DNA of 64,000 nt. Source: Panagrolaimus kolymaensis. Lineage: Eukaryota; Nematoda; Chromadorea; Rhabditida; Panagrolaimidae. The stretch is taken from the NCBI GenBank assembly GCA_028622995.1, contig JAJQJQ010000002.1, positions 9,176,001 to 9,240,000 of the forward strand, written 5' to 3'. Positions 22,401 through 32,792 of the stretch are shown here, piece after piece (position 1 is the first letter of the stretch; each line of letters starts with the position of its first letter). The notes under the pieces are model-generated. The model did no database searches and was not told the DNA's origin. It saw only the letters and a list, made by a program, of their open reading frames with translations. Position numbers and translations under genes: made by a program.

Positions 22401-25352
22401 CCCCATTCTTTAATAATGGGAGAAATATCAATCAATGCATCAACGAGATAAGCTGCATGAGAATGAACTTCGCCTTCAACATAAAATAAAATCAAATCAC
22501 TAAGCAATTCTTTATTTTGATTTTCACGTGATGCTTCAAAGAATTTGGTATTTAAAAATTCACCCGATGCAAGGGCAAGTTGACGATTGGCGGAATAAAC
22601 TTGTTCATAAATTGGAATACAATCTTTTGGTTCAAGGAGATTAGGGAAGCATCTAAAAATGGAGGTAAAATCTTCTAGAAAAATCCAACAAAGTCAAAAG
22701 ATTCAACAAAAAAATAAGTTTAATTGGTTGCTTTTTTTTCAACGAGAGTAAAGAAAAAATGCAAAATATTGCCAATTTTTTATTGCTCTCATTTCATTTT
22801 TTTTTTGATAAAAAAAATGGACGGAAAAAATTTAGATAATCTTTATTTATACTGAATCAAAAAATCAAAAAAAGTTAAATTTTATCTTTTGAAGAGAGTA
22901 ATCAAAAAATGCAAAATATTGTAATTTTTTTATTGCTCTCACTTCATCATTTTTTGCTTTAAAAAAATGGACGAAAAAGTTTCAGATTCTCTTTAGATTT
23001 TCTGAATTAAAGAATCAAAAAAAGGAAAGAATTGAAATTTTTCTTGAGTTTTGTCTTTTGAAGAGAGTAGTCAAAAAATGCAAAATATTGTCACTTCTTT
23101 GTTACTCTCATTTCTTTGGCTTTTATCAAAAAATTTACTCATGCTTGATTTTTATATTCAAATTCTTACTTGAAAATGTTAGTTAAAATTTGGCATGCTT
23201 TAACTGCAACGTCAATATCTTTATCCGCAATCATAGTCACCAAACGATCCTTGAATCTCGATAAGAAAATTTCTAATTTTGTAATACTTTCAAAATCATC
23301 AAATAATGGTTGTAAAGCTGTGATGCATTTAATTCGAACTTCTGGGTGTTTATCATAAAGAAGCCAACCAACATATTTTAGATATGTATCTTCAAGAAAA
23401 TATGATGGATGGGCGCTCATCCAATTTCCAAGTTCTGTGATACATATGCATCGAATATCGGGGACGTGGTCACTAAAAAAATATATGGGGAATTAAAGAT
23501 GCTAATTGGAAGAGAAAAATAAAGAAAGTTACCGATAACGATGAACAAAAATGGATTTGAATAAAAACGATGTCATATCAGAGAGATCATTAATTTTGGC
23601 GTCATACTGTAAAAAAAATTAATTTTGAGGAATATTCATAAGAAATTTATTATATTTATTTCAAAAGTAATGGTGTAAAAAAAATATGGCAAAAAAAAGA
23701 TTATGAAAAATCTAATTCTGTCAACTAAAATAAAGAGAGTAACAAAATAATGCAAACTATTGTTACTTTTAGGTTACTATCATTTTTATTGTGATGGTCG
23801 AAAGAAAACTAACTAAAGGTTTAGTTATTAATTTTTTGATTGCTTTTTCTTCATATTAAAATAACATCGAAAAAAACTTACCACTGTTTTAGTTTCCAAT
23901 AACATTTCTAATTGGTCATTCGTGGTTCCACGCTGCTTTAATTTAGTTTTTTCTGTTTCAATTTGAAGATTAGTTTTTTCTCGAAGTTCCACTAATTTTA
24001 CAACTAAATCCACTAAAGCCGTGGAAATTTTCATGGCTGCGAAAGTTGAAGTATGTCGAAATGCTCGAACATGAGAATCCGCAAGCCCTGTCAACATTTG
24101 AACAACGTTATCCATAAAAAAGTTATCAAAAATGATTTCGCCTTGACATTTATTAATTAATAATTTCAAGAAATTTTCATAGTTGATTCGAAATTTTTTC
24201 CATTGAGGCCCTGATTGAATTATTGGATATTCAGCACAATCTTCATCAAATTCATCCGACATATTTTTAATTACTTGGCTGAAACAAAAGGGAGATATGA
24301 AAATTTCGAAGAAAAAATATGTGTTTTATTCTGATTTTCAAAGGCGGCTTTTAGTTTTCGCAACAAAAAAAAAAATGCTTTTTTCTAAAATTTGTATTTT
24401 AACGAAGAAAAAGAGTAAACAAAAAGTTGCAAAACCCAAGAAAGTTTGATAGGTTTTACCATTAATAGCATTCAAAGATTTTACTTCGAAATAAAAAAGA
24501 ATCAATTTGCAACGTTTTTTTTAAACCAAAAAAGCAGACGACAAGTAAAAAAGGGAAGAATAAGATTAAAACCTTCAAAGAGTAATTTTATTTCAGCGCA
24601 GTCATTAGCTTTTCAGAAAAGTTTCAAGTTTAGTTGAGAAAGTTTTTTGATTGTTTATGAAACACTTTTAGTAAAGTTGTGGCATTAGTAAAAGCATTAA
24701 TCGTAAATATTTAAAAAAATGGGATTGCTTACGTATAATCAATTTGAGGCATCATACGAAAAATTCCTCGACAACCACAAGCATGCAAAAATAATTGTTG
24801 AATTTTAGCTATTGCTGAATTTGAATGTGCTGCATATTCATTTATCCATCGAGTAATTACTTGCTAAAATTGGATATTCATTAACCTAACAAAGTTGTGT
24901 CTTCTAAAGTTTTGTGGAAGTCAAACTTACATCAAAACCTTTACCAGCTTTAACAACATTAATTAATGAAGATTCATCAATGTTAGCTAATTTTTTAGAT
25001 GGTGTATTAGCTGCTCGTGCAGCTCGACCTTGTCCTTTAGGTCGCGTAGATGCAGCAAATCCACCTCCACCTACTCGTGCTCCACCTCGGCCACGTTTGG
25101 GCTAAAAAATTGGATGTATTTATAAAACTTTCCGAAGGAATATAAAAACAATGCCTTCCAGAAAGACATAATCCATAAAAGTTGTTTGCTTACCGAAGGC
25201 AAAAATGTTACTTCTGACCCATCATCATGAAATACGGGTTTACGCTTTCGACCTCTCATCGAAATATTTGGTGAACGAAATAATGACGAATCATCATTCG
25301 AGGGATTTGAACCTTGATAGGAGGATATTGACATTTGTTCATCATCCGACAT
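19425..25352 (-). CDS. scc-3: Cohesin subunit SCC3/STAG (stromalin)
   Basis: Fourteen exons (25194-25352, 24931-25101, 24733-24863, 23882-24278, 23533-23606, 23170-23472, 22369-22652, 21554-22097, 21133-21304, 20812-21070, 20231-20367, 20060-20176, 19873-20006, 19425-19818) join in frame to 1,091 aa, about the size of the C. elegans SCC-3. The N-terminus is acidic and Ser-rich with a basic RGRKRKP patch and an RG/GG-rich stretch. The STAG domain follows (NKCQGEIIFDN, VQMLTGLADS, VRAFRHTSTFAAMK), then the stromalin conservative domain (FVHRYRDHVPDIR, LKYVGWLLYDKHPEVR). The C-terminus is a Gly/Arg-rich tail ending TPTPSEFSVS. SCC3 binds the kleisin and completes cohesin for sister-chromatid cohesion. 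Several introns are long and full of short tandem foldback repeats, unlike the 45-60 bp introns elsewhere. Divergent from the UAP56 gene across 1.2 kb. Confidence 0.95.
20430..20770. repeat. Tandem ~125-bp repeats inside an scc-3 intron
   Basis: Three diverged units in the intron between exons 10 and 11. Each has a TTTTCT-RTTACT-RTCG start, a TTTCAAAATTTTT middle and an AAAAATGAAAT run. They belong to the same loose family as the repeats at 22190-22330 and 22758-23111. Confidence 0.6.
22758..23111. repeat. Three tandem ~150-bp foldback units in an scc-3 intron
   Basis: Units start near 22758, 22900 and 23063. Each contains GAGAGTA, then AAAAAATGCAAAATATTG, then TTACTCTC or TTGCTCTC, so the core (about 45 bp) can fold on itself. 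Related single cores occur near 21437, 22258 and 23732 in other scc-3 introns and near 49577 in an RBR-gene intron. Confidence 0.65.
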
Positions 25353-26514
25353 CTTTGTTTCTTAGCTTTAACTTTGACTTGTCGTTGATCAAAAGGGGAA
25401 TTCAATGGCAGCTATGAAATGAGAATTCTAAAGTCTAATCGATTCGATGGATAAGTTTCAAGCTTTAAAAAAAATAAAGAGAAAAGGTTTTAGTTTATCA
25501 AAAAAACCAAAAGGTTGGTTATTCCTTCGATGCAACAAACAAAATTCGCGCGCAAAAAAAGAAATGGAACAGAGTATTGGCAAATAGCCAGAGAAATGGG
25601 ATGGGATGGATAGGAAAAAAAACATACACACATCGAAGTTAGTTGGAGAAGAAAGGAGGAGAGAGAAAAGCGGTCGTAAAAAAGTGCAAATGTCTTTCTT
25701 TAGTCCAATATTTTTCTGTAGCTTTTATGGCTTTTTTTACATTAATTTTTTTGATGTTTATAAGTTATTGCTTGGTCAATAATGAATTTGTAGGGTAAAC
25801 TTTGTTTTTAGTTAGAAAATTTATAAAACATGCTTTTGATATGTACGACTACACAGCTGCAATTAGTACCTTTTTTTAGGATTGCTTTAATCTTAAATTT
25901 TTCACTTCTTTGCTCCTCGAAATTCATAATAAACTACGTTTTATAAATTTTGATATTCATTTTAGATGTAAAAATTTCATTCAAAGTTAGTTTACTTCCA
26001 ACAAAACAAAAAATTGCTGCTTTTATTTTTTGATTGCTTTTGTCTTCGCTATTTCTTTGATTTTTTTCTTTCGAATAATTAACAAAAATGAAAAATAATA
26101 ATTTTTTTACAATTTTTACATAAAAAAAATAATTGTTGAAAAAATTATGAAATAATTTCTTTCGAAATCCATCTCCAAAGAAACTCTCCTCCTTCATTTT
26201 TCCTTTTCTTCATTCATTCCATCGTCTCTTTCATTTGCGTGTTCGCAGTGTTCTTATACCATTTGGGTTCCCAACACGAACAACCTGCCATTCAGTGGTT
26301 CCATCGATTTTGGTTGCTTTGCGACATTTTTTCAACATTGCTTTATTTTTTGTTTTCCAACAACTCTCTCTTCCACTGCTGCTGTTATTATTTTGAAAGC
26401 CGCAACTTCCTTCATTTTTTTGCTTGGTTCCCGCGTTTTTTCTTCAATTTTTTACAAATATTTTTTTCAAACAGGTTTATCATCATCAAGAATATAATCA
26501 ACAACTAAATCATC
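25353..26514. other. Divergent promoter region between scc-3 and UAP56
   Basis: 1.16 kb between two start codons on opposite strands. It includes an AG at 26474 (CAAACAG) that is a likely spliced-leader acceptor for the UAP56 mRNA. The open frames at 25934 and 26239 are low-complexity and not supported. Confidence 0.5.
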
Positions 26515-28595
26515 ATGTCAACAACCATGGATGAGGATCAACTCCTTGATTATGATGAAGAACAAACCGAAGTTCAAACCGAAAATGCTGCTGCTGCTGC
26601 CACTGAAGTTGCAACCAATGGTGATTCTACCAAATTGAAGGTATGTTGATTTTGTTATTACTAGTAGTTTGGATGCTATGATTGGACGTTACTTGATCTC
26701 TCAAATTTCTGCCTTTATTGTTCGCTTTGTACATTTACTAATTCATTCACTTTTTTAGGGTAATTATGCTTCAATCCATTCAAGTGGTTTCCGTGATCTT
26801 ATGCTTCGTCCTGAACTTCTCCGCGCTATCATGGATTGCGGTTTCGAACATCCTTCAGAAGTCCAACATGAATGTATTCCTCAAGCTATCCTTGGTATGG
26901 ATATCATTTGTCAAGCTAAATCTGGTATGGGAAAAACAGCTGTCTTTGTTCTTGCTACTTTACAACAACTTCAACCTGAAGATGGAACAGTAAGTTTGCT
27001 TCATTTTTTCTCTTTCATTACTTTCACCATCATCTTTTTCAGGTTTCTGTTCTTGTCATGTGCCACACTCGAGAATTGGCATTTCAAATCTCAAAAGAAT
27101 ATGAACGATTCAGCAAGTATCTATCAACCGTCAAGGTCGCTGTCTTTTTTGGTGGTATGCCCATCAAAAAGGATGAAGAAACCTTGAAGTCAAATACACC
27201 TCATATCGTTGTTGGTACTCCTGGTCGACTTCTTGCTCTTGCTCGTGGTGGTCAACTCAAGCTCAAAGGATTGAAACATTTCGTTTTGGATGAATGTGAT
27301 AAAATGATTGGTGATGTTGATATGCGTCGTGATGTCCAAGAAATCTTCAAGATGACTCAACAAGAGAAACAAGTTCTTATGTTCTCGGCTACACTACCAA
27401 AAGAACTTCGTGTTATCGCCAAGAAATTTATGCAAGAGGTCCGTTTGTTTGGGTGTTTTTTATGTTCTTCGAACATCTTCGCGGCTCCCGCTGCATGATT
27501 TTGGCCCTCTAAAACCCTTTTTTTGTTTATAAAAAGGTACATCTTCGGCATATGCGAGGTTAGTTTTTTGCTTTACTTTATGTTCATTATCTAATCGTTG
27601 GTTTTTTAGAACTTTCTCAAAGCAATCGTCATAAGCCGGAAGAAGTTATTGCCCCCTTGGTTAATGTTTATGATGGTTGTTATGTATGTTTTTCTTTTTA
27701 GCCTATGGAAGTTTATGTTGATGATGAAGCAAAACTTACTCTTCACGGTCTCCAGCAATATTACGTCAAATTGAAGGAAAATGAAAAGACAAAGAAGCTC
27801 TTGGAACTTTTGGATATACTCGAATTCAATCAAGTTTGTTTATCACTATTTTTCTTCAAATTTTCTTACTTTTCTTTTTTTAGGTTGTTATCTTCTTACG
27901 TTCCGTCAACCGTTGTCAAGCTCTCGATAAACTCCTCACTGAACAGAACTTCCCATCAATTGCAATTCATCGTCAACTTGGTCAAGAAGAACGTCTCGCT
28001 CGTTATCAGAAATTCAAGGACTTCCAAGCTCGTATTCTTGTTGCTACAAATCTCTTTGGTCGTGGTATGGATATTGAACGTGTCAACATAGTCTTCAATT
28101 ATGATATGCCTGAAGATACCGATACATACCTTCATCGTGTTGCTCGTGCTGGTCGATTTGGTACCAAAGGTCTCGCAATCACCTTTGTTTCTGATGAAGA
28201 AGATGCTGAAACCCTCAACAAGGTTCAAGATCGTTTTGATGTTACTATTCCTGAATTACCAACAGAAATTGATGTCACATCTTACAGTAAGTTTCCTTCC
28301 ATTTTTTGGGATGAGTATGAGAACCTTTTGTTGCATTCGAGTCATTGCTTGTATGGCTCAGTTGAATGTACTGTTGTATGGCGGTCTTGCTATCAAAGGT
28401 TCGACTCCCACAAGGGCATGATGGTACTTTCATGGTAACCAATCTAATTCTTGGAGGGAATATCAAAGAGAGCAGGTTTAATCGCAACTAAACCATCTTG
28501 GTTGTAGTTGTTTCGTAATTATGCTACATTTTTACTTTTTTTTTTGTATTCTTTCAACCATTACTAATGTTCCTTCTTTTTTAGTTGAAAAATAG
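26515..28595 (+). CDS. hel-1: DEAD-box RNA helicase UAP56/DDX39 (HEL-1, Sub2)
   Basis: Six exons (26515-26640, 26759-26989, 27043-27438, 27702-27833, 27884-28286, 28585-28595), 432 aa, against about 428 for human UAP56. All helicase motifs are visible: Q motif GFEHPSEVQ, Walker [15 protein letters not shown], the family-specific DECD (LDECDKM), SAT (FSATLP), [10 protein letters not shown] and [13 protein letters not shown]56 loads during splicing and, within TREX, during nuclear mRNA export. The N-terminus has an acidic start and an Ala-rich run. The last exon encodes only the final three residues (I-EK) after a 298-bp intron that contains structured-RNA candidates, and intron 3 (263 bp) may hide a cassette exon. 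Codon use is biased towards C-ending codons compared with neighbours, as expected of high expression. A close-packed gene follows on the same strand. Confidence 0.97.
28347..28418 (+). ncRNA. tRNA-like sequence in the last UAP56 intron (probably decayed)
   Basis: An A-box-like TGGCTCAGTTGA (28354-28365) and a perfect B-box GGTTCGACTCC (28398-28408) lie 32 bases apart, as in a tRNA gene. The 3' end CAAGGGCA looks like an acceptor strand, but the 5' partner (GCTTGTA) pairs poorly, and the T stem and D stem do not close. It reads as a tRNA relic, a tRNA-derived SINE piece, or chance. A functional tRNA is unlikely. Confidence 0.3.
28406..28531 (+). ncRNA. Candidate intronic H/ACA snoRNA
   Basis: About 126 nt in the terminal UAP56 intron that fit hairpin-H-hairpin-ACA. 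The first hairpin closes with TCCC (28406) and GGGA (28456-28459) and has an inner CATGA/TCATG stem. It is followed at once by ATATCA (28460-28465), a match to the H box ANANNA. The second hairpin closes with AGCA (28471) and TGCT (28522), has an inner CAACT/AGTTG and AACC/GGTT stem and two unpaired pockets, and is followed directly by ACA (28526-28528). Human DDX39B, the same gene, hosts snoRNAs in its introns (C/D type). The fold was found by eye, without energy calculation or a target site. Confidence 0.4.
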
Positions 28596-28734
28596 ACGAC
28601 AACTTGCGCTATGGTCTCATCAATCAACCTCATGATTCTGTACTCTACCATCCATTTATTATTGTTTTTAACAATCTTGTTTTGACTATTTATATTCTTT
28701 TGTTTTGTTTACCGGATAAAATTTTCATGTGTTC

Positions 28735-28740
28735 AATAAA
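28735..28740 (+). terminator. Poly(A) signal of UAP56
   Basis: AATAAA 140 bases after the stop codon. The next gene's trans-splice acceptor (28838) is about 100 bases downstream, the spacing typical of nematode operons. Confidence 0.6.
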
Positions 28741-28847
28741 GTTGGAGTGAAACGTTTAATTGGCTTTGATCCATTTTGTTTATATATTTTTTTGGTGACA
28801 TCATCACTAACATTGCGGAATAACAAACTTTGTATTAGGCGGCGGTG

Positions 28848-30206
28848 ATGGAGTCACAAAAGGAAGAATGGGTTAGCTTTGATAGCGAGTTGGAAAAGCA
28901 AAAGCGCGAAGCAGCTGGGGGAAGCGATGTTGATGGAGGTTTGTAGTAAAGCAAAGGTGTAAGCATTTGTTGATGACGTGGTTGATCTTTAGATCCACTT
29001 AAAGATTTGAATGACATTCCATTGGATGAGGAAAAGCCACCAATGCCTGCAGGTAAAGCAACAGCAGTAGCAGCAACTAATGGTATAGCTGAGATTGGAA
29101 TTACCAGTCATGAAGAAACTAAAGGATCAAGAAAAGGTTCAGCAGAAAGTAGTAAAACAGCCAGCTCCATTGAAGCAGATGAAACAAAAGTTTTGAGTTT
29201 GTTTCTTTCTCCATCGCATTTTTTGTATATATGAATTCCGCTCTTTAGGAAATGCTAAAATCATTGCAAGCATTAGTCCCATTAATGAACATATGGCTTG
29301 GATTGTTCCACCTGTTTATGATACATCTAAACAAAATCCAGCTATAGCTAATGTTGGATTACCAAATAATATTTATTCACAAATTATGCGACAAATAACT
29401 GATGATTTGAGATTCAAAACTTACATGATTGCTTTTTCAAGAGCTTTACCAATGTGGATTATTTTTTCCATTGTTGTTTTACTCTTTTTACTTATCACTT
29501 CTCCCGAAGGTGGATTTTATGTGATGGTTATGACTTTCTTTTGGATGTTAATGCTTTTTATTGGTATTTTCTTTTGCGTAATTATTCGAAAGCATGTAAG
29601 TTGTTGGAAGATGATGCTATGATGCTTTTGGATATATATTTGATTACTTTAATTTTTAGCTTCGAATAGGTTTGAGTGAATGCGTGGGTGAAGCCAATAA
29701 ACATCTCCTTCATTATAACATGATTGTGGGAGTTCAAGATCGAGGCCAATTAAGTTGTCATAAAGTTGTAATCATTTTTATGTATTATGAAACAAAAGAA
29801 TGTCTCTTGGATATTGAAAAAATGCTTCGAATTGCTAATTCCACAGCCAAACCTAAACCAATTTTGATGACCCATGATGAAATGGGTTCACGTTGTGATC
29901 AACTTTTGCGTGGACACATTCAACCATATATTAAAAGCTTTGTTAAGGTTTGTGAAAAGGGTTTAGTGGAGTTAGAAAGGATTAAAAATGTGAAAAGTTT
30001 TAGCATCGTTTATTATTTCCAACTCGACCAGCTGAAGGTGTAAGTGATTTCCGTCCCAAACATTGCAAAAAGAATCATTGCTTATGTCAATATGTTGAAG
30101 AGGTTTGCTTTGTTGATTTTAGTAATATTTTATATGTTTATTGAGAATTAATTTTTAGGAGTATTTCAATGCCATTAAGAAAACATGGTATGAAAGATTA
30201 GCATAA
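28848..30206 (+). CDS. Two-pass membrane protein, possibly TMEM268-like
   Basis: Six exons (28848-28938, 28993-29196, 29249-29595, 29660-29947, 30004-30102, 30159-30206), 358 aa. A polar, Lys/Glu/Ala-rich N-terminal third (residues 1-100) precedes two adjacent membrane helices (about 165-215; PMWIIFSIVVLLFLL and MTFFWMLMLFIGIFF). A soluble C-terminal half follows, with CVGEANKHLLHYN, a QLSCHKVVIIF strand and a Cys/His-rich end (PKHCKKNHCLCQYVEE). Length and topology recall vertebrate TMEM268 (DUF4481), from memory only. The transcript probably starts at the acceptor TTAG ending at 28838, about 100 bp behind the UAP56 poly(A) signal, so the two genes are likely an operon. Its first exon has been duplicated to 34.8 kb. 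Confidence 0.75.
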
Positions 30207-31200
30207 ATTCAGATGGTTCTGTTGCTGTTCATGATTAAAATTCTCTCTCAATTTTCACATATTCCCATTCCCATATTTCTGAAGATTATTACCCATTCCC
30301 TATTCTTGTAAACTTACAACACAATAATTTATTCACATACTTATTCCATAATTTTTAATATGAGATTCCTCCTAAAAACTAAATTCTTAATCTTTCACTT
30401 ACATATAATAATATTACTTCCTTGCATAATAAGTCTCTCTCTTTTATTTTGTTGCTCAACATACATAATCCTTAATTCAATGACAGCTTGCTTCACTTCC
30501 CATAATTTTTGTTTATTTACTTACTACGCAGATATTATTTATTATTCATTTTTATTGCTCACACATCAACAATCAGATATTACTTATGTATTTATTATTT
30601 TTATAACCCATTTATTTATTTCTAAGGTCAACAAAGTCAGGAAATTATTGAATGTTGCTGCTGGAGCTGATGCAGTTCAACTTATTCAAAGCATCAGTAG
30701 CTTCCATAAACTTGAAATATTATTAACTAACTGTGATAATTTTCTGTTTAATCTTGCATTGATTTCACTTATTATTCCTACAGATATTATAATCCTTTCA
30801 CTTACCTATAAATTTTATCTTTCCAATTGGTAGCACCATTTTTTCTTTTTTTATTGTGCAACGCGCTAATCACAATTTTTTATGGCATCTTTTTCACTTC
30901 TCTTCCTCTTCGTTTATTTGTGGCCTTTTTCACTTCACTTTTTATTTTTGTACTGGTTTTCTAATAACATATTTTGGTGACGGTTAAATTTGTGATTTTA
31001 CATATGTATTTTTGTTTATTATTCGGGAAATAAAAGTTATTATTTTTGTTGGTTATTCATTTTTGTGAAATAAAGCATTTTGACATTGAAAGGATTTTTA
31101 ACTGTAAAAATTTCAGTTGTTTACTTTTTTTTGTTGTTGTTGAAAAAGTCGCGTTTGTGTTGTCACTAATATTGTTCGTTTTTTAGGCTAAAGTAAGAAA
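30207..31200. other. Intergenic region, with an unexplained open frame
   Basis: Contains a 157-codon open frame at 30360-30833. Its first 85 codons look like chance AT-rich sequence, but the part from 30629 (NKVRKLLNVAAGADAVQLI) has coding-like composition and follows a TTTATTTCTAAG acceptor-like site. It might be an alternative last exon of the membrane-protein gene or a gene relic. From 31160 on, TTTTTTAG (AG at 31185-31186) is the likely spliced-leader acceptor of the next gene. Confidence 0.35.
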
Positions 31201-32207
31201 ATGCCACTTTTGCTTCTATGTGGAATTCCTGGTGCTGGTAAAACGACGATTGCATCGCAAATAATGAAACATTTTGGTGGAATGAAGTTTTCGTTCGATG
31301 ATTTTGTTACTTCCAAACTTGAAGCTTCAATGAACTTTGCTGAATCTTCTGTGATTGATGAAAGTCTTCCATCATCATCAAATGTTCCAGAAATTCAAGA
31401 AGATGAAATCCTTCAACCATCAAAAATTTATCGAAAATTATGGGAACAATCAATTGAAAGCTTTCTCCAGCAAGAATTAGAAACTTCAACTTCAAATAAT
31501 CCTGAAAATGGTGGAAGTCCAATGATAATTTTAGATGATAATTATTATTTACAAAGCCAACGAAGAAGCATTATCAAAATTGCTAAACGATTTGGTTTGA
31601 AATGTTGTTGCATCAAGATGGTTATCAATGTTGAACAAGCTCAATACAGAAATGATCAAAGAAATGGCAAAACAAGAGAAACTGATATTGAAAGAATGTT
31701 TGAAGCATTGAAAATTGATTCCGAAATGATTCAAAGAATGGATGAAAGATTTGAAGATTCTGGTGTATGTCTAAAACGTTGCTACTGCGATATCTTGTTA
31801 CTGACTTTTTCACTTTTCAGATTGACTTCTTCTTTGATTCAAATGTTACTGGTTTCAATGATTTATGTGGATTTATTGAATCTTTTATGAAAACTCATCC
31901 TGATGAATTCGCATTGCCATCGTTTCAAGCAACTTCACCACCTTCTTCTACCGTTGCTGCTAAACTATCATTCATTCAAGGAATCGACTCACTTTCACGA
32001 AGAATTGCAAATACTCTTATTATTTCTGGATATCAACAGCATGGAGAAGCGATCAATGCATTTCGAAGAATGTTTATGGATGAACTAAGAAGGAATGAAA
32101 CATTGCTGGGATTGAATCAAGATAATGTGAAATGTGCATATAACAAATCTTATATTCAAGGTTATTTAGAAGGTTGTATGAATGCATTTGGGTTGATTAA
32201 TGAATAA
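31201..32207 (+). CDS. L-seryl-tRNA(Sec) kinase (PSTK-like)
   Basis: Two exons (31201-31764, 31821-32207), 316 aa. The N-terminal P-loop LLCGIPGAGKTT (residues 4-15) is followed by a DDF motif, then the PSTK-typical LDDNYYLQSQRRSI segment (about residues 112-125; LDDN-Y-RSMR in relatives) and RNDQRNGKTRETDIERMF, a lid-like basic stretch. The C-terminal half is mostly helical. PSTK phosphorylates serine on tRNA(Sec) so that SepSecS can make selenocysteyl-tRNA. The start lies 14 bases after an AG acceptor at 31186. A KTI12-type P-loop protein is the main alternative, but the LDDNYY motif fits PSTK well. If correct, this species keeps the selenocysteine pathway. Confidence 0.8.
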
Positions 32208-32792
32208 ATTTTGTTAAGATTATGTCTTTGGATAATTTTATGAGTGTGTGTACTTTTGTCGATATTTTTGATGCTTGATTGTTGCAACGTTGCTAGTGTT
32301 GAGATTTACTTATATTTACTTTTGCTTCATTATCTTTTCTTGCTGCTGAATTTAGCAATATCCCTTTTGTAATTGATATTTTTTGATAATGAAGCATTAA
32401 TAATATGTGACTTATGCGGGATGATAAAGCAAATATGCCGCAAAGCTGGCTTCATGGGAACCAATGAATAATGATGGAAGCAGCGAAGCTTCAAGCCTAA
32501 ATTTTTTATTGATTGTCTCCTTCCATTTTTGCCATTCTCTTGTCCGTAACTTTTTACACTTGTTGTTGTGTTTGCCAACCGAATGCGGTTAATAAATTTT
32601 ATTGTTATTATTCATCGCCATCGAATAAAACCCTGCCTTAGCTTGGCCATATTGTAGGAAGCTTTATCGTGCAGTCTTTCTATGTTACACTTGTTTCATT
32701 CTTTGCATCTTCTTTTAACAAAATTTATTCATTTTCAGATTAGAATTACTTTAATTTCAACATCATTTTGCGTTTCAAAACTCGTATTGGCT
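32208..32792. other. Intergenic region upstream of OGG1 copy 1
   Basis: No gene supported. From about 32650 the sequence matches the region upstream of OGG1 copy 2 (near 39720): AGCTTTAT-GTGCAGTCTTTCT and TTCATTCTTTGCATCTTCTTTTAAC. It ends in an acceptor ATTTTCAG at 32738. Confidence 0.5.

Noticed and set aside
25295..25320. Minus-strand B-box-like GGTTCAAATCC suggesting a tRNA
   Set aside because: It lies in the first coding exon of scc-3 (Gly-Ser-Asn-Pro codons) and no A box or acceptor stem accompanies it.
30360..30628. First part of the 157-codon frame read as a multi-pass membrane protein
   Set aside because: Its hydrophobicity follows from TTT/ATT-rich sequence; no known family and no acceptor at the start.
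32330..32578. 82-codon minus-strand frame between PSTK and OGG1
   Set aside because: No domain, no acceptor, and it lies in the 3' flank of PSTK.
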